Shown here: one piece after another, positions 1-5,339 of the stretch
How positions within the stretch are numbered: position 1 is the stretch's first letter
How the letters are laid out: each line of letters begins with the position of its first letter
DNA from: Frankiales bacterium
GTDB taxonomy: Bacteria > Actinomycetota > Actinomycetes > Mycobacteriales > SCTD01
Reading direction: 5' to 3'
NCBI GenBank assembly: GCA_025464795.1
Contig: JAODNB010000297.1
Location: 1 to 9,006, forward strand
Length of the DNA stretch: 9,006 nt
Notes under the pieces: generated by a model
Databases searched by the model: none
Told to the model about the DNA's origin: nothing
Seen by the model: only the letters and a program-made list of their open reading frames with translations
Position numbers and translations under genes: made by a program

Positions 1-1
1 G

Positions 2-43
2 CACCCCCAGCCGACCTGCCGCGTCGTGGAGCTGCCGCGATGA
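2..43 (+). CDS. 3' end of an upstream gene (partial, product unknown)
   Basis: Thirteen codons in frame 2 read HPQPTCRVVELPR and end in TGA at 41-43. Twelve of the 13 third positions are G or C, against about half in the frame of the following gene, so this frame looks like the coding one. Its stop overlaps the next start as ATGA (40-43). This is the same 4-base coupling seen at the next two junctions of the operon. The fragment is too short to name a family. Its value is that it supports the start of the sulfotransferase and shows that the operon begins outside the window. Confidence 0.6.
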   Translation, partial: HPQPTCRVVELPR

Positions 44-1179
44 CGCTCAGCGTCGACGGGTTGCTCGCCGAGGCGACGGCCAAGGCCCAGTCGGACGCCT
101 TCGGAGACCTCTGGTTCCTCGAGCCGCTGAACGTCCTGGTCGACGCCCTCAACTCCGAGGCCCAGCTGTCGGAGATGGGCGCGCAGCTGACGGAGCGGCG
201 GCTGACCGCCCTGCTGGTCGACCGGCTGCGCCTGCGGCAGCTGCAGGCTCAGCACCCGGAGGTGCTGGATGTCCAGGTGGAGGTGGCCGCGGAGATCTGC
301 GGCCTTCCGCGCACCGGCTCGACGCTCCTGCACCGGCTGCTGTCGGCGTCCCCGCAGCTGACGTCGACGCTGTCGTGGGAGTGCTCCTACCCGCTGCCGT
401 TCCCTGGGGAGTCGCCCGCGGCCGAGATCCGCAAGGAGAAGGCCAAGAAGATGATGGACCTGTTCCTGGAGCTCTCCCCCGACTTCGGCGACATCCACAC
501 CGTCGTCTGGGACGGACCCGAGGAGGACATCCTCCTGCTGGACCGCACGTTCACGGCGATGAGCTTCGACTCCTTCTACTGGCTGCCGACCTACGGCGTC
601 TGGCTGCGGCAGTACGACCAGGCCCCTGCCTACCGGGAGCTGCGCGAGTGGCTCCAGGTCCTGCAGTGGCAGGACCCCACGCGCGCCGGCAAGAAGTGGG
701 TGCTGAAGTCTCCGCACCACCTGACCGCTGTGAGCACCACTCTCGACGAGTTCCCCGACTGCAAGATCGTCATGACCCACCGGTCGCCCACCTCTGCGGT
801 GCCGTCCTACGCGTCGATGGTCGCCGCGATGACCTCGCAGTACAGCGACAAGGGCGACCCGAAGAAGATCGGGCCCTACTGGAGCGAGCGCTTCCAGGAG
901 AGCCTCAGCCAGTTCGCTGAGGTGCGCTCCCGGCGCCCGGAGCGGTTCGTCGACATCCCCTTCAAGTCCACGGTGGCGCAGCCCCTGGAGACCGTCACGG
1001 CGCTCATGGCCGATCTGGGCCTCGAGGTCACACCGGCGGACACCAAGGCGTTCGAGGACTACCTCGAGGTCAACCGCCAGGAGAAGCACGGGTCGCACAG
1101 CTACACCGCAGAAGACTTCGGGCTCTCCGCCGAGCAGCTCGAGAAGGACTTTTCCTTTTACACGGAGGCATACCTGTGA
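40..1179 (+). CDS. Sulfotransferase family protein (PAPS-dependent type)
   Basis: The 379-residue protein fits the bacterial sulfotransferase family that moves a sulfuryl group from PAPS to a hydroxyl or similar acceptor. A 5'-phosphosulfate-binding loop is visible as GLPRTGSTLLHRLL (88-101), a P-loop-like element just after a short beta strand. LKSPHHL (222-228) follows the pattern of the family's second conserved lysine-serine segment. CKIVMTHRSPTSAVPS (241-256) fits the 3'-phosphate site, with R248 and S252/S256. There is no signal peptide or TM segment, so it should be cytoplasmic. The length is normal for this family. The ATG at 40 is preceded by GGAG at 28-31 with 8-base spacing and overlaps the upstream stop. 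The gene is coupled by GTGA to the SDR. The acceptor cannot be read from the sequence; many actinobacterial members sit in lipid or steroid gene clusters and are biochemically untested. The family call is firm, sulfation activity is inferred. Confidence 0.88.
   Translation: MTLSVDGLLAEATAKAQSDAFGDLWFLEPLNVLVDALNSEAQLSEMGAQLTERRLTALLVDRLRLRQLQAQHPEVLDVQVEVAAEICGLPRTGSTLLHRLLSASPQLTSTLSWECSYPLPFPGESPAAEIRKEKAKKMMDLFLELSPDFGDIHTVVWDGPEEDILLLDRTFTAMSFDSFYWLPTYGVWLRQYDQAPAYRELREWLQVLQWQDPTRAGKKWVLKSPHHLTAVSTTLDEFPDCKIVMTHRSPTSAVPSYASMVAAMTSQYSDKGDPKKIGPYWSERFQESLSQFAEVRSRRPERFVDIPFKSTVAQPLETVTALMADLGLEVTPADTKAFEDYLEVNRQEKHGSHSYTAEDFGLSAEQLEKDFSFYTEAYL
1164..1168 (+). promoter_or_regulatory. Ribosome binding site for the SDR gene
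   Basis: GGAGG lies inside the sulfotransferase 3' end, 7 bases before the GTG at 1176. It decides the GTG start, which overlaps the preceding TGA (GTGA, 1176-1179). Confidence 0.75.
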
Positions 1180-1949
1180 TCCTCAAAGACGAGGTCGTCA
1201 TCATCACCGGCGTCGGTGCCGGCATGGGCGCCAAGCTCGCCCAGCGCGCGGTCGCTGAAGGCGCCCAGGTCGTGATGGCAGCCCGCTCCGGGGGGGTCAC
1301 CGAGCAGATCGAGAAGGAGTCCGACGGCCGGGCGGTCGCCGTTGCGTGCGACGTCCGCAAGGAGGAGGACTGCGCTCGCGTGGTCGACACGGCTGTCGAG
1401 AGGTTCGGGAAGGTCACCGGCCTGGTCAACTCCGCCTATGCGCACCCAGGCTTCCACGACCTGCTCGACACCCCCGACAAGGCGCTTCGCCGGTCCTTTG
1501 ACGTCATCGTCCACGGCTCGCTGCAGATGGCCCGGCTGTCGAAGCCGCACATGATCGCCGCGGGTGGGGGCTCGATCGTCAACGTCGGCACCATGACCAC
1601 GCGCAAGCCGATGAAGGGCGAGGGCGGCTATGCCATCGCCAAGGCCGCGATGACGTGCGCCAGCCAGTTCCTGGCCCTCGAGATGGGCGAGCACAACATC
1701 CGCGTCAACCAGGCGATCATGGGCTGGCTCGACGGACCGGGCGTCCGCTTCTACCTGCAGATGGAGTCGGAGAACCGAGGCGTCAGCGAGCAGGAGGTGT
1801 ACGACGACATCGCGTCGCGCAACCCGCTCGGCCGCATCCCCACCGACGAGGCCTGCGCCGGTGCGATCCTCATGCTCCTCAGCAGCTACACCTCCGAGGT
1901 CACCGGAGCGATCCTCGACGTCAACGGCGGGGAGTACATGCCGGCGTGA
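1176..1949 (+). CDS. SDR family NAD(P)-dependent oxidoreductase
   Basis: This 257-residue protein is a classical-length short-chain dehydrogenase/reductase. The Rossmann cofactor motif is TGVGAGMG (11-18). An acidic residue at the adenine position is seen in CDV (D59), and the usual NNAG is replaced by NSAY (85-88). The active-site YxxxK is Y152/K156 in GYAIAKAA. NPLGRIP (216-222) and the C-terminal VTGAILDVNGGE (242-253) are typical of the family. Two catalytic-tetrad positions look non-standard. Thr139 stands 13 residues before Tyr152, where Ser is usual. The Asn of the alpha-F helix appears to be Ile111, in DVIVHGSL. Thr can serve in place of Ser in some SDRs; loss of the Asn is less common. 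It likely oxidises a hydroxyl or reduces a ketone on a small lipophilic substrate. Both ends overlap neighbours by 4 bases, so it is translated with the sulfotransferase and SRPBCC genes. A non-dehydrogenase role is possible given the altered tetrad. Confidence 0.92.
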   Translation: MILKDEVVIITGVGAGMGAKLAQRAVAEGAQVVMAARSGGVTEQIEKESDGRAVAVACDVRKEEDCARVVDTAVERFGKVTGLVNSAYAHPGFHDLLDTPDKALRRSFDVIVHGSLQMARLSKPHMIAAGGGSIVNVGTMTTRKPMKGEGGYAIAKAAMTCASQFLALEMGEHNIRVNQAIMGWLDGPGVRFYLQMESENRGVSEQEVYDDIASRNPLGRIPTDEACAGAILMLLSSYTSEVTGAILDVNGGEYMPA

Positions 1950-2413
1950 ACGACACCACCGTCGTCTCGGAGCTGGTGGAGATCGACGCCCCCGCCTCGC
2001 AGGTCTGGGCAGTCATGGTCGACTTCGAGCGCTACCCGGAGTGGAACCCCTTCACCATCAAGGTGGAGGCCACCCTGGAGCTCGGCTCGCCGGTGGTGCT
2101 GACGCTGCCCGACCCGGCGAAGCCGGGCGACACGTTCACGACACTCGAGCAGATCAGCGCGATCGTCCCGAACGAGCACCTGCAGTACAACACCGGCGAC
2201 AGCATCCCCGGCGTGCACGCGGTGCGTGACCAGTGGGTGAAGGACCTCGGGAACGGCCGCTGCAGCTACCAGACGACCGACATCTTCACAGGCGAGCACG
2301 CTCGAGTCGCCTTCGACCTGCAGGGTGCGTGGGTCACTGAGGGCTTCACCGCGACCGCGTGGGCCCTGAAGGCTCGTGCCGAGGAGCTCTGGCTGCGCGC
2401 TGCTGAGGTTTGA
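1946..2413 (+). CDS. SRPBCC (START-like / polyketide cyclase-like) domain protein
   Basis: The 155-residue protein starts at GTG 1946, overlapping the SDR stop as GTGA; a GGCGGGGAG stretch lies about a dozen bases upstream. The opening pattern fits the SRPBCC helix-grip fold: a first strand (VSELVEIDAP), then QVWAVMVDFERYPEWNPF (19-36) with the hallmark W-x-V-x-x-D-x-x-x-Y-P-x-W. Alternating strands follow, then a long C-terminal helix (about 130-152) that would close the hydrophobic cavity. Such proteins bind or cyclise hydrophobic ligands and often accompany oxidoreductases in polyketide, aromatic or steroid clusters. No catalytic residues can be assigned with confidence. The frame stays open upstream to 1655 inside the SDR gene, but that extension is only the high-GC shadow of the SDR. 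It ends the first operon segment; the next gene begins 52 bases later. Confidence 0.85.
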   Translation: MNDTTVVSELVEIDAPASQVWAVMVDFERYPEWNPFTIKVEATLELGSPVVLTLPDPAKPGDTFTTLEQISAIVPNEHLQYNTGDSIPGVHAVRDQWVKDLGNGRCSYQTTDIFTGEHARVAFDLQGAWVTEGFTATAWALKARAEELWLRAAEV

Positions 2414-2452
2414 GCCCCGCAGCAAGATGGGCACGTCCGTGTCATCCCGATA

Positions 2453-2459
2453 TGAGGAG
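2453..2459 (+). promoter_or_regulatory. Strong ribosome binding site for the repeat protein
   Basis: GAGGAGG stands 6 bases before the ATG at 2466 and is the strongest Shine-Dalgarno sequence I see in the window. It decides that start over the in-frame ATG at 2427, which has only weak purine context. It suggests the repeat protein is made in larger amounts than the protease 3 bases after it, whose GTG has a poor site. Confidence 0.8.
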
Positions 2460-2465
2460 GCACTC

Positions 2466-3092
2466 ATGAACGAGCCCCTGACAGCCGCCGACCTGGACGC
2501 CGAGTCCGGGACGACGCTGCCCACCAAGGAGGTCATGTCCCTGCTCGACCTCAACGCCGACGTCAACCTCGGTCTCGACCTGGCGGCCCCTGTCGACCTC
2601 GCCGTCGCCGCGAACCTGAACGTTGCCGCCCCCATCGACGCCGCCGCGTCCGCGAACGTCGCCTCCCTCGGCTCGGACGCCACCGCCGCCGCGCCGCAGC
2701 AGACCCTCGTCGACCAGCACATCAGCGGGCTCGCGCACGCAGACGCGCCGCAGACCGCGGGTGTCGACCAGACCGGTTCGACGTCGACGACCCCTGCGGC
2801 CCCTGCTCCCGCGAGCACAGGGACGAGCCTCGGTGACCTGGCCGGTGGCGGCAGCCTGCTGAACGTCGACGTCAACCTCGACGCCAGTGCCCACCTGGCA
2901 GCTCCCATCGACGGCGCCGTCGCCGCCAACGGGAACGTCGCCGCGCCGATCGACGCTGCCGTGTCGGCGAACGTCGGCTCGATCGACTCGCACGCCACGG
3001 CGTTCGCCCCTCAGGTCGCGGTGATCCACCAGGACCTCGACGGCGTCGACGCCAGTGCCACCGCCGCCCAGGACGCGACGGTCAAGCAGTAG
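2466..3092 (+). CDS. Repeat protein, candidate substrate/precursor of the adjacent M50 protease
   Basis: I do not recognise a named family. The 208-residue product has a short N-terminal leader (1-25, containing LPTKEVMSLL). Repeat module A spans about 26-102, a Ser/Thr/Pro/Ala/Gly linker 103-130, and repeat module B 131-208, ending on the final residue. Within each module lie two tandem 14-residue units: LAAPVDLAVAANLN and VAAPIDAAASANVA (39-66), then LAAPIDGAVAANGN and VAAPIDAAVSANVG (144-171). Two Q-x-x-x-(V/L)-x-Q-like units follow in each module (77-84, 95-102; 182-189, 201-208). There is no Arg, Cys, Trp or Tyr and only one Phe (F180); Ala, Asp, Val and Asn dominate and the protein is acidic. 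It has no signal peptide or TM helix. The start is fixed by GAGGAGG. It ends 3 bases before the protease, so the two are co-translated. By analogy with leader-plus-RRE systems, residues 1-25 may be recognised by the protease's N-terminal domain. A surface fibre or a regulatory partner are alternatives. Confidence 0.85.
   Translation: MNEPLTAADLDAESGTTLPTKEVMSLLDLNADVNLGLDLAAPVDLAVAANLNVAAPIDAAASANVASLGSDATAAAPQQTLVDQHISGLAHADAPQTAGVDQTGSTSTTPAAPAPASTGTSLGDLAGGGSLLNVDVNLDASAHLAAPIDGAVAANGNVAAPIDAAVSANVGSIDSHATAFAPQVAVIHQDLDGVDASATAAQDATVKQ
2541..2771 (+). repeat. Protein repeat module A (residues 26-102)
   Basis: This is the first copy of a ~77-residue module. From residue 44 onward it aligns with module B at a constant offset of 105 residues (315 bases); a 2-residue indel lies near residues 34-39. 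Landmarks are DVNL (32-35), two 14-residue AAP(V/I)D units (39-52, 53-66), DAT (71-73), APQ (76-78) and the Q motifs ending at Q84 and Q102. Confidence 0.85.
2856..3089 (+). repeat. Protein repeat module B (residues 131-208)
   Basis: This is the second copy, running to the last codon. It shows DVNL (135-138), AAPIDGAVAAN and AAPIDAAVSAN (145-155, 159-169), HAT (176-178), APQ (181-183) and Q motifs ending at Q189 and Q208. In the second 14-residue unit, seven of 14 codons differ between copies and five of those changes are synonymous. The copies are therefore old and held together by selection on the protein rather than by recent DNA duplication. Confidence 0.85.
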
Positions 3093-3095
3093 CGA

Positions 3096-5300
3096 GTGAC
3101 CACTGCCGCACCACCTCTCGAGCGCGCCGACGGAGTCGATCTCCTCGGCGCGCTCGGGGGCTCTGGCTACAAGAGCTCGACGTTCCTGGTGCGCAGGCGC
3201 GACGGCCAGACCCTCCAGATCACCGCTCTGCTCTACACGCTGCTGGAGCAGCTGGACGGGCAACGAGACCAGCCCGCACTGGCCGAGGCCATGTCGGCGG
3301 CGACCGACCGGCACGTCACCTCTGACAACGTCGAAGCGCTGCTGAGCAAGCTGGCGTCGCTGGGGCTGCTGCACGGGACCGAGCCCGAGGAGCTCCCCAA
3401 GAGCAACCCGCTCCTGGCCCTTCGCTGGAAGGTCGTGGTCTCCGACCCCGCGGTGACCAACCGCATCACTGCGCCCTTCGCGGCCCTGTTCGCTCCTTGG
3501 ATCCTGTGGCCGGTGCTCGTCGCGTTCGTCGGCGTCTGCTGGTTCGTCCTGGTGGACAAGGGGCTCGCCAGCGCCACCCACCAGGCGTTCACCTCCCCGG
3601 GCCTGCTCCTCGCGGTCTTCGCGCTGACGGTGCTGTCGGCCGGCTTCCACGAGCTCGGGCACGCGGCCGCCTGCCGCTACGGAGGCGCCCGGCCCGGTGC
3701 CATGGGCGCCGGCCTCTACCTCGTGTGGCCGGCCTTCTACACCGACGTGGACGACTCCTACCGGCTCGGGCGACGGGGCCGCCTGCGCGTGGACCTCGGC
3801 GGCCTGTACTTCAACGCCCTGGTCGCGGTGGTGGTGACGGGCGCCTGGTGGGTCACCCGTCAGGACGCCCTGCTGCTCGGCGTGGCGACGCAGCTCCTGC
3901 AGATGGTGCGTCAGCTCGCCCCCGTCGTCCGGGCCGACGGCTACCACATCCTCGCCGACCTGACGGGGGTCCCCGACCTCTTCGCGCACCTGCTCCCGAC
4001 CGTCAAACGAGTGCTGCCCTCGAACTGGGGAACCCCGTCGCCACTGACCCGTCGCGCACGGCTCATCGTCACGGCCTGGGTGCTCGTCGTCGTGCCCGTG
4101 CTGCTGTCGCTGATGGCGACAGCGATCCTGCTCCTGCCGCGGCTGCTCGCCACCGCATGGACCAGCGGCCAGGTGCAGCTCACCCGGTTCGGCACCGCCG
4201 CGGAGCACGGGGACCTGCTGGGCGTCGGCGCGGTGGCGTTGAAGGTGCTCGCCCTGGTCCTGCCCGTGCTCGGTGCCAGCTACATCACGATGCGCGTGGT
4301 GCGGACGGCCGCTGCTGCGGTGTGGCGCAAGACCGACGGCCGGCCGTTCTCGCGAGGCGCCGCGACGGCCCTCGCCGCAGTGCTGCTCGTCGTGCTCGTG
4401 TGGACGTGGTGGCCAAGTGGCCAGTACACCCCGATCAGCGGCCGTGAGCGCGGCACGATCCCGTCGTTCGTCAGCAGCGCCAGCTCCTCCCACGCGGCGC
4501 CGCTGAGGAGCGCCACTCGCCTCGGCCTGGTGATGGTGCCGCGGGGAGGCATCACCGAGGCCCACCCCGCGCTGATCGTCACGTCCGACAAGCGCGGGCC
4601 TCGCGCCGTGCTGACCGCCACCGGCCACGACGGCGTCGCCTTCCCGTTCGCCCTGCCCCGTCAGCCCGGACCGGGCGACACCCAGGCCGTGACGGTCAAC
4701 ACCAAGGACGGGTCGGCGCTCTACGACGTCGCCTACGCCCTCATCACCGTGACGGACGACTCCCCGGTCCTGAACAAGAACAGCGCGTACGCCCTGGCCA
4801 GCTGCCACACGTGCACCACCGTCTCCGTGTCCTTCCAGATCGTCCTGATCGTCGGCAAGCCGCACGTGATCGCCCCCATCAACGCCGCCGTCGCCGGGAA
4901 CGCGCAGTGCGTGGAGTGCCTCACCACCGCACTCGCGGTGCAGCTCGTGGCCACCGTGAACAGCCTGCCGACCGCCGAGACCCGCGCTCAGCTCCAAGCC
5001 GCCCTGGCCAAGCTCGACAACATCCAGGGGATGTCCGAGCAAGAGGTCCTCGCGCAGGTGCAGGCGGTCCAGAACGAGGCCACGGCCATCCTGCAGAACA
5101 GCGGAGCGATCCCGGTCACCGACCCCACGTCGGTGGCGACCCCCGCGACGGAAGTCACGAGCGACCCGTCAGCCTCCCCCGACCCGACCGCCTCGGCGGA
5201 CTCCACGCCTTCGCCCACAGCCACCCCCACGAGCCCGGCACCGACGGACAGCCCCACGGCCTCGCCGACGACCGAGCCGACCGCGACGTCCTCACCCTGA
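3096..5300 (+). CDS. M50-like membrane zinc metalloprotease with PqqD/RRE-like N-terminus and CxxC ectodomain
   Basis: This 734-residue protein resembles the 'putative peptide zinc metalloprotease' group (YydH-like, site-2-protease class). Residues ~24-93 (SSTFLVRRRDGQTLQI, then LLEQLDG and a closing helix to LASLGLL) follow the PqqD/RiPP-recognition-element pattern and should be cytoplasmic. Hydrophobic segments lie near 131-153, 167-184, 237-253, 257-278, 323-348, 374-397 and 422-439; seven spans would put the C-terminus outside. HELGH (185-189) is the zinc site, and ADGYHILADL (280-289) supplies the likely third ligand Asp281. WPAFYTDVDDSYRLGRRGR (211-229) looks family-specific. The ectodomain (~440-672) carries CHTC (570-573) and CVEC (605-608). 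A Pro/Thr/Ser/Ala tail (673-734) looks like a wall-spanning linker. GTG 3096 follows the repeat gene by 3 bases with a poor ribosome site, implying coupled, lower expression. No radical-SAM enzyme or ABC transporter is nearby, unlike Yyd operons. Protease class is fairly sure; substrate is inferred. Confidence 0.87.
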   Translation: MTTAAPPLERADGVDLLGALGGSGYKSSTFLVRRRDGQTLQITALLYTLLEQLDGQRDQPALAEAMSAATDRHVTSDNVEALLSKLASLGLLHGTEPEELPKSNPLLALRWKVVVSDPAVTNRITAPFAALFAPWILWPVLVAFVGVCWFVLVDKGLASATHQAFTSPGLLLAVFALTVLSAGFHELGHAAACRYGGARPGAMGAGLYLVWPAFYTDVDDSYRLGRRGRLRVDLGGLYFNALVAVVVTGAWWVTRQDALLLGVATQLLQMVRQLAPVVRADGYHILADLTGVPDLFAHLLPTVKRVLPSNWGTPSPLTRRARLIVTAWVLVVVPVLLSLMATAILLLPRLLATAWTSGQVQLTRFGTAAEHGDLLGVGAVALKVLALVLPVLGASYITMRVVRTAAAAVWRKTDGRPFSRGAATALAAVLLVVLVWTWWPSGQYTPISGRERGTIPSFVSSASSSHAAPLRSATRLGLVMVPRGGITEAHPALIVTSDKRGPRAVLTATGHDGVAFPFALPRQPGPGDTQAVTVNTKDGSALYDVAYALITVTDDSPVLNKNSAYALASCHTCTTVSVSFQIVLIVGKPHVIAPINAAVAGNAQCVECLTTALAVQLVATVNSLPTAETRAQLQAALAKLDNIQGMSEQEVLAQVQAVQNEATAILQNSGAIPVTDPTSVATPATEVTSDPSASPDPTASADSTPSPTATPTSPAPTDSPTASPTTEPTATSSP
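4803..4919 (+). other. Ectodomain segment with two CxxC pairs enclosing a copy-like repeat motif
   Basis: The segment codes residues 570-608 of the protease: CHTC, then 31 residues, then CVEC. Between the pairs, 593-602 read APINAAVAGN. This closely matches the repeat unit of the upstream protein (APIDAAVSAN, 160-169), with 7 of 10 positions identical. Two close Cys pairs of this kind could bind a metal (zinc-ribbon-like), form disulfides or act in thiol exchange. On the predicted topology they face the outside, which favours disulfides or redox, but the sequence does not decide. Confidence 0.7.
5112..5297 (+). other. Pro/Thr/Ser/Ala-rich low-complexity C-terminal tail of the protease
   Basis: The last ~62 residues (673-734) are mainly Pro, Thr, Ser, Ala and Asp with no hydrophobic segment, for example PSPTATPTSPAPTDSP (705-720). 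Such tails commonly act as flexible linkers through the actinobacterial cell wall and may be O-glycosylated. This agrees with an external C-terminus. No LPxTG sorting signal is seen. Confidence 0.75.
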
Positions 5301-5313
5301 GACGAGCGGTCTC
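5299..5313 (+). other. Short inverted repeat between protease and DUF3105 genes
   Basis: GAGAC, loop GAGCG, GTCTC lies over the protease stop codon. The stem is only 5 bp with no following T-run, so termination is doubtful. It might weaken read-through into the DUF3105 gene or mean nothing. Confidence 0.25.
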
Positions 5314-5339
5314 TCAGCCTCGCGTGCTTGGCTGACGTC

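Noticed and set aside
1655..1945. A longer N-terminus for the SRPBCC protein
   Set aside because: It lies within the SDR gene and translates to Arg/Pro-rich shadow sequence; GTG 1946 begins the first strand of the fold and overlaps the SDR stop.
2427..2465. Earlier start of the repeat protein at the in-frame ATG 2427
   Set aside because: ATG 2466 has GAGGAGG at ideal spacing, whereas 2427 has none; the extra 13 residues would include the ribosome-site codons. It remains possible but less likely.
2410..2465. A promoter for the repeat/protease genes in the 52-base gap
   Set aside because: TTGAGC at 2411 resembles a -35 box, but no -10-like hexamer lies at 16-19 bases spacing. No hairpin ending the previous operon was found either, so read-through transcription is just as likely.
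2541..3089. Recent tandem DNA duplication inside the repeat gene
   Set aside because: The modules are separated by a unique linker and differ at many synonymous positions, so the repeat is a protein-level, older duplication.
2466..3092. Repeat protein as a chaplin, lanthipeptide or lasso peptide precursor
   Set aside because: It lacks Cys and a signal peptide, is far longer than lasso or lanthipeptide precursors, and none of their modifying enzymes are in the window.
2442..5042. An 866-codon open frame on the minus strand opposite the repeat protein and protease
   Set aside because: It is the usual antisense shadow of GC-rich coding DNA. The translation is Gly/Arg/Val/His/Gln-rich low complexity with no domain, while the plus-strand frames show HELGH, TM segments, repeats and good ribosome sites.
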